A DNA stretch of 61,893 nucleotides, taken from contig MKSR01000023.1 of NCBI GenBank assembly GCA_001898145.1, positions 1 through 61,893 of the forward strand, given 5' to 3'. Every line of letters begins with the position of its first letter. Position 1 is the first letter of the stretch. This DNA is from Dyadobacter sp. 50-39. Its GTDB lineage: Bacteria; Bacteroidota; Bacteroidia; Cytophagales; Spirosomataceae. This document shows positions 1 through 6,593 of the stretch, in pieces. The position numbers and the translations under genes are program-made. Below the pieces are notes generated by a model. That model was not told the DNA's origin. It made no database searches and was given only the letters and a program-made list of their open reading frames with translations.

Positions 1-148
1 CCTCACGCCAAGTGGGGCGGTTGTTTACCAATCCAGTGCTTCGGTGCCGTTCGTCGATGTAAGTCAATTTCCGGAAGGGACCTACCTGCTGGTCGTAACA
101 AAAACCGACGGCTCCCAAAAAGCCCATTCCATATTGATCCGCAGGTAA
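1..148 (+). CDS. C-terminal end of a T9SS-exported protein (partial)
   Basis: Only the last 48 codons lie in the window, reading from base 2 to the TAA at 146-148. The visible tail runs through a beta-strand pattern ending FPEGTYLLVVTKTDG...ILIRR. That fits the type IX secretion system type A C-terminal sorting domain, where a GxY(L/V) strand is followed by a short basic-ended last strand. Such domains direct proteins across the outer membrane through the Por machinery of Bacteroidota and are then cleaved. The cargo domain is outside the window, so the function of the protein cannot be said. A strong hairpin terminator follows 36 bases downstream. Confidence 0.6.
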   Translation, partial: LTPSGAVVYQSSASVPFVDVSQFPEGTYLLVVTKTDGSQKAHSILIRR

Positions 149-183
149 TGACAAGAACTCATAAATAAGGTTTAGATGTAATG

Positions 184-218
184 CAAAAGGCGTTCGCGAA
201 TATTCGTGAACGCCTTTT
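184..218. terminator. Bidirectional intrinsic terminator
   Basis: Near-perfect stem: AAAAGGCGTTCGCGAA, loop TAT, then TTCGTGAACGCCTTTTT, with one G-T wobble. The A-run on one side and T-run on the other make it work in both directions. It sits between the T9SS-tail gene and the convergent nucleotidyltransferase gene. Confidence 0.85.
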
Positions 219-261
219 TGTTAAATTCAAGTCCCTGGTCCAGAGAACCTTCAATAATGCA

Positions 262-1161
262 TTACTCCCACAATTTCGAAGGATAAGCTCCGGCCTCATG
301 CAATGCATTCAGCGACGCCTGTACCGATGGTTTGTCCTCAGGGTAGGTAACCCCGAACCAATCCGAGGCAATGCGGAACACCCGGCAGTCGCCCAGGCCG
401 CTTTTGATGATATGCGTCATCACAGTCGGAATGTAAAACTCCGCTTTGGGCGTGTTGATATTTTCGCGGGCGTACTTTTCGAAAAGGTCTTTGGTGATGG
501 GAAACATGGAAGGTTTGAAACCCCAGAAATTCATTGAAACGGATGTTTCCGGCGCAAGCTCGGTACGGGTTTCGCCTTCTTCAAAGTAGATAACGCCGTT
601 TTCTTCAAAAATTTTAGTCCGTTCCACCACCGATTCGAGGTTGTGATCCTCGCGCTCCACGCATACCCCACGCGAAACGGTGCCGTTTTCGGAAAGTGTC
701 CGTTTCAGCTCGTAACCGATCATGGCGTGCTGCTTGTCGTTGGTGTCGGTTTGCAGAAACCGGGCCATGGTTTCGAATGCATCGCGGCCGTAAAAATCAT
801 CGGCATTGATGACGGCAAATGGCGTATCCGTTTGTTCCCAGGCGCAGAGCGTAGCATGGCCGGTACCCCATGGTTTGGTACGCTCCACCGTGCCCAGGTC
901 TTCCGGTACATACGACTGAACCCCCTGGATGGCGAAGTCGAAGTCAATTTTACCTTTGAGTTTCGGTGCGAAAATGGCTTCGGCGCTATCCTTGATCTCC
1001 TGGCGGACGATAAATACTACTTTTCCAAAACCTGCGCGAATGGCGTCGTATAAAGAATAATCGATAATGGTTTCTCCGTTGGGACCGAACTGGTCAAGCT
1101 GCTTGATACCTCCGTACCTGCTGCCGATGCCGGCAGCCAAAATCAAAAGAGTTGGTTTCAT
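262..1161 (-). CDS. Sugar-phosphate nucleotidyltransferase family protein
   Basis: Protein of 299 residues that begins with the NTP-transferase signature LLILAAGIGSRYGG (residues 5-18), followed by a lysine at 20 and the GETIIDYSL segment typical of the GT-A-like nucleotidyltransferase fold. A second conserved piece, INADDFYG near residue 118, supplies the metal-binding acidic residues. Family members join NTP with a sugar phosphate to make NDP-sugars for cell-surface glycans or storage. The full length has no added hexapeptide acyltransferase domain, so it is not GlmU. The exact sugar cannot be told. ATG start at 1161. It is flanked by terminators and appears monocistronic. Confidence 0.85.
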   Translation of the reverse strand: MKPTLLILAAGIGSRYGGIKQLDQFGPNGETIIDYSLYDAIRAGFGKVVFIVRQEIKDSAEAIFAPKLKGKIDFDFAIQGVQSYVPEDLGTVERTKPWGTGHATLCAWEQTDTPFAVINADDFYGRDAFETMARFLQTDTNDKQHAMIGYELKRTLSENGTVSRGVCVEREDHNLESVVERTKIFEENGVIYFEEGETRTELAPETSVSMNFWGFKPSMFPITKDLFEKYARENINTPKAEFYIPTVMTHIIKSGLGDCRVFRIASDWFGVTYPEDKPSVQASLNALHEAGAYPSKLWE

Positions 1162-1232
1162 TCAAATGGATTTAAATGTTCCTTTAATGTGGTGTGTAAA
1201 AGACGGTTCAAATTAAATCCATTCAAAACGAT

Positions 1233-1269
1233 AAAAAAAACGCACTCCGGGTTTCCGAGCGCGTTTTTT
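1233..1269 (-). terminator. Intrinsic terminator after the IscA-like gene
   Basis: On the minus strand an AAAAAACGCGCTCGG arm, loop AAA and a CCGGAGTGCGTTTTTTTT arm form an imperfect stem with one bulge, then a long T-run. It lies just downstream of the IscA-like gene. Confidence 0.75.
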
Positions 1270-1295
1270 CAAAATAAAATATTTTAATAATCAAA

Positions 1296-1622
1296 CTAAA
1301 CCGCGAAGCTTTCGCCGCATCCGCAGGTGCGGGTAGCGTTGGGATTGATGAACTGAAAACCCTTTCCGTTCAACCCATCACTGAAATCGAGGGTCGTTCC
1401 GGCCAGGTACAGCAGGCTCTTTTTGTCTACGATAATCTTCACTCCCTTATCTTCGAAAACCATATCATTCGGCTTAGACTCGGAGTTGAATTCGAGGTTG
1501 TAGGTCAAACCCGAACAACCACCTCCCAATACCCCAACGCGAATCTGATAATCGTCTTCAAAACCGTCAGCCTTGCGGAGTTCTACAATTTTATTTTTGG
1601 CTGTATCGCTTACCGTAACCAT
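1296..1622 (-). CDS. A-type iron-sulfur carrier protein (IscA/ErpA/HesB family)
   Basis: A 108-residue protein, the normal length of A-type Fe-S carriers. The three cluster-ligating cysteines are present: C36 in GGGCSG and C100/C102 in the C-terminal TCGCGES. These carriers receive [2Fe-2S] or [4Fe-4S] clusters from the IscU or SufU scaffold and pass them to apo-enzymes in the cytoplasm. No other isc or suf gene is nearby, so it acts as a stand-alone carrier. Possible clients in this window include the two-cluster dehydrogenase at 6.6-9.6 kb, but that is only inference. ATG start at 1622; an intrinsic terminator follows. Confidence 0.92.
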   Translation of the reverse strand: MVTVSDTAKNKIVELRKADGFEDDYQIRVGVLGGGCSGLTYNLEFNSESKPNDMVFEDKGVKIIVDKKSLLYLAGTTLDFSDGLNGKGFQFINPNATRTCGCGESFAV

Positions 1623-1708
1623 TTTTCTAATGTTTTATTACCTGTTCATTTTAACGCGATTCGCGAGCCCGAAAGTTCATAGTTCCGTCAAAAATGAATT
1701 GTTGTTAC

Positions 1709-1779
1709 ATGCCCAAGGGCATTTTCTGAAAATTGTAATGCCATGTTTCCTACCGACATTACGTGCCTAACGGCATTTT
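1709..1779. repeat. Two related 17-bp hairpin units
   Basis: Unit 1 (1709-1725, ATGCCCAAGGGCATTTT) and unit 2 (1763-1779, GTGCCTAACGGCATTTT) match at 14 of 17 positions. Each is a short GCC/GGC inverted repeat followed by TTTT. They lie between the IscA-like gene and the end of thrB. Function unknown; too short a loop in unit 1 for a normal terminator. Confidence 0.4.
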
Positions 1780-1830
1780 CCTATGCGCTTAAATCCGCTA
1801 CGTCTGCACCTCCCCCGTTCCACCGCGCTC

Positions 1831-1863
1831 ATCCAATCATTCAGTCATTCAATCATTCAATCA
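1831..1863. repeat. 8-bp tandem repeat at the 3' end of thrB
   Basis: Four to five consecutive copies of CATTCAAT or one-base variants (ATCCAAT, CATTCAGT, CATTCAAT, CATTCAAT, CATTGAAG) run into the thrB stop codon (TCA on this strand at 1861-1863). The units are not a multiple of three and lie outside the reading frame. Confidence 0.7.
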
Positions 1864-2793
1864 TTGAAGCACCACCGCCCCACCCTGATTAATGCCCGAA
1901 ACATGCACCGCCGATTCAATTCCGGCGCTTGCAAAGCGTTCCTGCATGGCTTTTCCCGCATTTTGAGCATTCTCCATACCCCGGCTCAATGCGAACATCG
2001 ACGGCCCAGCCCCCGAAATGCTGCATCCCAACGCGCCGTTTGAAATGGCCGCCTGTTTCACTTCTTTGAACTCTGGAATCAGAATGGAGCGCACCGGCTC
2101 AATGATCACATCCACCATCGAGCGGCTGATCAGGTCATAATCCGCTTTCATAAGTCCTGCGACCAACCCGGCCACATTGCCCATTTGAGCAATCGTATTT
2201 TTCAGGGAAACCTCGTTGCGCAAAATGAAACGGGCATCTTTGGTATTGATCTCGATATCCGGATGAACGAGTGTACAATAAAGATCGTCCGGAACCGGGA
2301 TCGTGAAAATATCCAGCGGGTTATAGCTGCGGATCACCACAAAACCGCCGAGTAACGACGGCCCCACATTATCGGCATGCGCCGAACCGGACGCAATGCG
2401 CTCGCCTTCCATCGCGAAAGGCAACAATTCTTTACGGCTCAACGGGTTGCCTAATAACTCATTCATAGCTACCACACCAGCCACCGCGCTGGCCGCGCTG
2501 GAACCCATTCCGCTGCCGAGAGGCATATTTTTGCGAAGCACCACCTCGCAACCCAGGTCGCTGATACCCAGATGTTTCAGCAAAGCGAGCATCACCACCG
2601 TCACCGAATTCTTCTCCGCCTGCCGGGGCAACCGTCCTTCGTCGCCTGTAATATCCGTGATGACAATCCCCGGCTCGTCCCGTTTGAACAACTCAACCGT
2701 ATCCCCCGGCTCCTGGATGGCAAACCCGAAAATATCAAACCCACACGACACATTAGCGACTGTCGCCGGCGCAAAAGCTTTTACTGAATTCAC
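1861..2793 (-). CDS. thrB: Homoserine kinase
   Basis: A GHMP-family kinase of 310 residues that phosphorylates homoserine with ATP, the step before threonine synthase. Seen directly: the N-terminal AFAPATVANVSCGFD segment that is diagnostic for ThrB, the glycine/serine-rich ATP loop PLGSGMGSSAASAVA around residues 91-105, and the C-terminal SGAGPSMFALS segment. The frame starts with GTG at 2793, since the sequence there reads GTG AAT TCA on the minus strand. It follows thrA by 17 bases in the same direction, so the two are one operon. The usual third gene, thrC for threonine synthase, is not downstream here; the next gene is an IscA-type carrier. Confidence 0.95.
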   Translation of the reverse strand: MNSVKAFAPATVANVSCGFDIFGFAIQEPGDTVELFKRDEPGIVITDITGDEGRLPRQAEKNSVTVVMLALLKHLGISDLGCEVVLRKNMPLGSGMGSSAASAVAGVVAMNELLGNPLSRKELLPFAMEGERIASGSAHADNVGPSLLGGFVVIRSYNPLDIFTIPVPDDLYCTLVHPDIEINTKDARFILRNEVSLKNTIAQMGNVAGLVAGLMKADYDLISRSMVDVIIEPVRSILIPEFKEVKQAAISNGALGCSISGAGPSMFALSRGMENAQNAGKAMQERFASAGIESAVHVSGINQGGAVVLQ

Positions 2794-2810
2794 TTTAAGT
2801 GGTTGTTTTC

Positions 2811-5267
2811 TTATCCCAAATAGCTACTGATACTCATGATATCCGCGAATACGCCGGAGGCTGTCACCTCCGCGCCTGCGCCCGGGCCTTTAATCACGAG
2901 CGGGCGGTCTTTGTAACGTTCCGTGGTGAAGGACACGATGTTGTCGCTGCCGGAAAGCGTGTAAAACGGATGCGAAGCATCTACAGTTCTGAGCTCGATG
3001 GTGGCCTTGCCGTTTTCGAGGGTCGCAATGTAGCGCAGTTTCTCGCCTTTTGCGTCGGCCGCAGACTGCATGTCGGCGAAGAATGCATTGGAAATCTCCA
3101 GTTCTTCGAAGAATGCATCCACCGTAGGCGCGTTAAGGCAGTTTCCGGGCAGGATTTGTGAGATTTTCACCTCATCGGGCTCCAACGCCACGCCTACCTC
3201 CCGTGACAGGATCAGGATTTTCCGGCCTACGTCGGCGCCGCTAAGATCGTCGCGCGGGTCGGGCTCGGTGAAACCTTTTGCCTTAGCTTCTTTCACAACG
3301 TCTACGAAGCGGTTATCGCCGCCGAAATTGTTGAAGATATAGGAAAGCGTTCCCGAAAGGATCGCTTCGATTTTCAGGAATTTGTCGCCGCTCGCCATCA
3401 GTCCCTGAATGGTGTTGATAATGGGCAAACCGGCGCCTACATTGGTTTCATAAAGAAACTTCACGCCGCGCTGCAAGGCGGTGCGCTGCAATGCGATGTA
3501 CTCCGAATAGCTTCCCGAATTGGCCACTTTATTGGGCGTCACCACGCTGATGCTCGCGTCGAGCAGCATGTGGTAGTATTGCACGATGTCCTTGTCCGAA
3601 GTACAATCCACAAAAACACTGTTCGGGAGGTTGAGCTCGATCATGCGCTGCACAAATGCAGGCAGGCTCGTTTTTACACCTTCATCCATCACACGGTCGC
3701 GCCAGTTTTCGGGTTTGATGCCGTCCGGGTCGAGCAGCATTTTTTTGGTATTGGACAAACCGGCGATATTCAGGTTCAGCAGCTTTTCCTCGCGTAAATA
3801 CTGGGTTTGATTGCGGATTTGTTCGATCAATGTGCTGCCGATCAGCCCTACCCCGACGATAAACAGGTTCAATGAACGCGTTTCGGATTGGAAGAATACG
3901 CCGTGAATGGCATTCAAGGCCTTGGACAAATCGCTTTTTGAAATAACCACCGAAATATTCAGCTCCGAAGAACCCTGTGCGGTAGCCACTACATTGATCC
4001 CGTTTTTTCCCAAAGCCGAAAACAGCTTGCCCGAAATACCGGTATTTTTTTTCATCCCTTCACCCACGATAGCGACGATCGAGAGGTTTTTCTCCACCGA
4101 AATCCCATCGATATGCCCCAGCCCGATTTCCGTCGCAAATTCCTTTTCCAGCACATCGATTGCTTTCTGGGCGTTCTTCGGATCAATGGAAAAACAGATG
4201 GAATGCTCCGAAGAGGCTTGTGAGATGAGGATTACGCTGATGGCATTATTGGAAAGTGCAGTGAAAAGGCGTCCCGAGATACCCGCAACGCCGATCATCC
4301 CGCTGCCCTGGATATTCACGAGCGCGATCTCGTCGATCGACGAAATACCCGTGATCACATATTCCTTACCGTTTGCAGATTTCTGGACGTAAGTGCCTTC
4401 GAATCCTGTGTTGAAGGTATTGAGCACTTTTAATGTAATGTTCTTCGCAAATGCCGGCTGCAAACTTGGCGGATAGATCACCTTCGCACCGAAATGCGAC
4501 AATTCCATTGCTTCCGCATAGGAAATAGAGGGAATTGTGAAAGCATTGGCCACCTTGCGCGGATCGGCGGTCATCATCCCGTCGACATCCGTCCAGATTT
4601 CGATAGAATCGGCTTCCAGCGCAGCGCCGACGATGGACGCGGTGTAATCCGAGCCGCCCCGGCCGAGTGTGGTGGTAACGCCTTCCGCTGTGGATGCGAT
4701 AAAGCCGGTAATGCATTGCAATGCCGTGCTTTTCGCGAAATGCTCTAATATTAAATGATTGGTAACTTCGAAATTCACATCCCCCATGCCATAGGTGGCA
4801 TTGGTGCGGATGATCTGGCGCGCATCGCAAAACTCGGCGGCTACACCTTTGCTTTTGAGGATTTCGGTGATTACCATCGTTGATAACCGCTCTCCGAAGC
4901 TCATAATAAGATCGAGCGTGCGCTCGGATAGCTCGCGGATCCATGAAACACCGCGAAGAATGTCTTCCAGCTCATTAAAAAGGCCCCGAACAGCCGCAAA
5001 TGTGCTGCTCTGGTTCTTCACGGGGATGAGCCCACGCACTACGGCAAAATGCCGTTCCTCCACGCCCTTCAAAAATTCGACATATTCCGTATTGCCGGCG
5101 GCCGCCATTTTCCCGATTTCGATAAGCCTGTTCGTGACCCCGCCCATAGCGGAAAAAACGACCGCAATGCGTTCGCCTTTTGACAGATTTTCTTCGAGGA
5201 TACTGATTACCGTTTTAATACTGTCGACCGATCCGACAGAGGTGCCGCCAAATTTAAGAACCTTCAT
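2811..5267 (-). CDS. thrA: Bifunctional aspartokinase / homoserine dehydrogenase
   Basis: An 818-residue two-enzyme polypeptide of the ThrA type. Residues 1 to about 290 are the aspartate kinase, starting MKVLKFGGTSVGS with the KFGGTS substrate site and containing TLGRGGSDYTA. Two ACT-type regulatory repeats follow (about 310-450; GISGRLFTALSNNAIS and GISGKLFSALGKNGIN are visibly duplicated). The homoserine dehydrogenase begins near 465 with an NAD(P)-binding GVGLIGS loop and carries the TPNKVANS and GAGLP segments. The enzyme starts and finishes the route from aspartate to homoserine and is normally inhibited by threonine through the ACT repeats. ATG at 5267; first gene of the thrA-thrB unit. 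Confidence 0.96.
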   Translation of the reverse strand: MKVLKFGGTSVGSVDSIKTVISILEENLSKGERIAVVFSAMGGVTNRLIEIGKMAAAGNTEYVEFLKGVEERHFAVVRGLIPVKNQSSTFAAVRGLFNELEDILRGVSWIRELSERTLDLIMSFGERLSTMVITEILKSKGVAAEFCDARQIIRTNATYGMGDVNFEVTNHLILEHFAKSTALQCITGFIASTAEGVTTTLGRGGSDYTASIVGAALEADSIEIWTDVDGMMTADPRKVANAFTIPSISYAEAMELSHFGAKVIYPPSLQPAFAKNITLKVLNTFNTGFEGTYVQKSANGKEYVITGISSIDEIALVNIQGSGMIGVAGISGRLFTALSNNAISVILISQASSEHSICFSIDPKNAQKAIDVLEKEFATEIGLGHIDGISVEKNLSIVAIVGEGMKKNTGISGKLFSALGKNGINVVATAQGSSELNISVVISKSDLSKALNAIHGVFFQSETRSLNLFIVGVGLIGSTLIEQIRNQTQYLREEKLLNLNIAGLSNTKKMLLDPDGIKPENWRDRVMDEGVKTSLPAFVQRMIELNLPNSVFVDCTSDKDIVQYYHMLLDASISVVTPNKVANSGSYSEYIALQRTALQRGVKFLYETNVGAGLPIINTIQGLMASGDKFLKIEAILSGTLSYIFNNFGGDNRFVDVVKEAKAKGFTEPDPRDDLSGADVGRKILILSREVGVALEPDEVKISQILPGNCLNAPTVDAFFEELEISNAFFADMQSAADAKGEKLRYIATLENGKATIELRTVDASHPFYTLSGSDNIVSFTTERYKDRPLVIKGPGAGAEVTASGVFADIMSISSYLG

Positions 5268-5354
5268 TTAAAGCTATATTCGAAATATGCGAATGTGAGC
5301 AGCACAGCGCGGCTCATTTTGAACAGACTGCAAATATAGCAATTCAAACGCCGC

Positions 5355-6119
5355 TCAAAACGAAATCCCCAGCCCCGCTCCAATATTTGCTACACCCACA
5401 AACCGCTTTTCGTTGATCGGAATGCCTACCTGCGGGTAGTTGCCCACCTGCACGCTTACCGCTACGTTCTCCAACTGGGCTTCGGTAGCCAGGAAATCGC
5501 CGGAGAGATGGAAGTACAATGGGCCGGCAATGGGTAGACGAATGCTTGCACCCGCACCGACGCCAAAACCGCTGGTAGAGGCCGGGCTCAAATGCACGAG
5601 GATCTGGTTTTCGCCCGACTGAAATGTGCCGGTCATGTCCACGGTAGGTGAAGTCACTTTTACATAGCCACCCTGAACGTGGCCTTCAAGCTGTACCCGG
5701 CCAATATTGAGGAACAGGGCAGGACCAGCCATAATTGCATTGAATTTCCAGCGCGATACGCGGGTATCCCACGTGTGCGAAGTAGTTTCGTTGATCAATC
5801 CCTTGATTTCCTCGACGCGCTGGTTTGCGATATCGACAATCGGCTGAGGCCGTGTCGTATTCTGGTTGATACTTCCTGAAAACTTCAATCCAAACCAGCG
5901 CGCAATACGAAAATCATAATTCGCCTGGCCATAATATCCCGAACCCGTCAGACCGGCGAAAGGGTCGTTCAATTTTTCCCTTGCCAGCTCACCAACTGGT
6001 AAGCTGTATCCGGCAGTGACGGAAAAGAAAGACCGGTTATCGTTTTGTGCCTTGGCGTCGACCTGCGCAAATAAGAAAAGTGCAAAAACTGGAACGAGGA
6101 AACGTTGGCTGATTTTCAT
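5355..6119 (-). CDS. Outer-membrane beta-barrel protein, function unknown
   Basis: 254 residues with a cleavable signal peptide (MKISQRFLVPVFALFLFAQ, cut near VDAKAQ). The mature part is made of alternating strands with many aromatic and glycine positions (YSLPVGELA, GYYGQANYDF, WFGLKFSGSI, GVGAGASIRLP, FHLSGDFLA) and ends in the hydrophobic strand GLGISF with a terminal phenylalanine, the usual BAM-recognised end. This is the pattern of small Bacteroidota barrel proteins of the OmpW/PorT-like type. The substrate or role is not visible. It lies 87 bases before thrA on the same strand but is unlikely to be functionally linked. Confidence 0.75.
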   Translation of the reverse strand: MKISQRFLVPVFALFLFAQVDAKAQNDNRSFFSVTAGYSLPVGELAREKLNDPFAGLTGSGYYGQANYDFRIARWFGLKFSGSINQNTTRPQPIVDIANQRVEEIKGLINETTSHTWDTRVSRWKFNAIMAGPALFLNIGRVQLEGHVQGGYVKVTSPTVDMTGTFQSGENQILVHLSPASTSGFGVGAGASIRLPIAGPLYFHLSGDFLATEAQLENVAVSVQVGNYPQVGIPINEKRFVGVANIGAGLGISF

Positions 6120-6329
6120 GAATATGGCTGGTTTGTGAGAAGAACTAGTACGTGAAACGAAATTTCCAGCTAAGGTAGCATGAAACGTCCCCGATTTATT
6201 ACATTTTTGTCTGAGTACTTAGTTTGGGGAAATTTTATCAACACAATGTCATATAATTCGCTTAAAAAGTGCTGAATCGGCGCTGGTATGGAAATGGTAA
6301 GGCTCGTGGCAAACTAAATCATTAAACCC

Positions 6330-6590
6330 ATGAACAGGCAAGAAACAGATAAGGAAGCAAGAGCCACCAAGAACGTCAAAAACGTCTGGAAATGGATCGT
6401 CGGCATCGGTATCGTTCTTTCGCTGATCGCCTGGTTTGGCGGCTTCTTTAACCACGACAGAAATCTGGACGGATCGGCAGATAATCCCGCCGATCAGAAT
6501 ACCGTCGCAGTCGACAGCGTAGCATCTGATACGGCCGGTACCGAAATGCGCCCCGATACGGTGTATGAACACGTACGAGGTACCGAATAG
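6330..6590 (+). CDS. Small single-pass membrane protein, unknown
   Basis: 86 residues with a basic N-terminus, one hydrophobic segment (WIVGIGIVLSLIAWFGGFF, about 29-47) and an acidic, low-complexity tail rich in Asp, Thr and Val. By the positive-inside rule the N-terminus is cytoplasmic and the tail periplasmic. No family was recognised. The opposite frame (6249-6572) is less convincing because it has several cysteines and no coherent topology. The gene is convergent with the large FAD/Fe-S dehydrogenase, with three bases between the stops. Confidence 0.55.
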   Translation: MNRQETDKEARATKNVKNVWKWIVGIGIVLSLIAWFGGFFNHDRNLDGSADNPADQNTVAVDSVASDTAGTEMRPDTVYEHVRGTE

Positions 6591-6593
6591 TGG

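Noticed and set aside
6249-6572. 107-codon minus-strand frame opposite the small membrane protein
   Set aside because: Competes with the plus-strand frame, which has a proper single-TM topology and codon use; the minus frame has no plausible topology.
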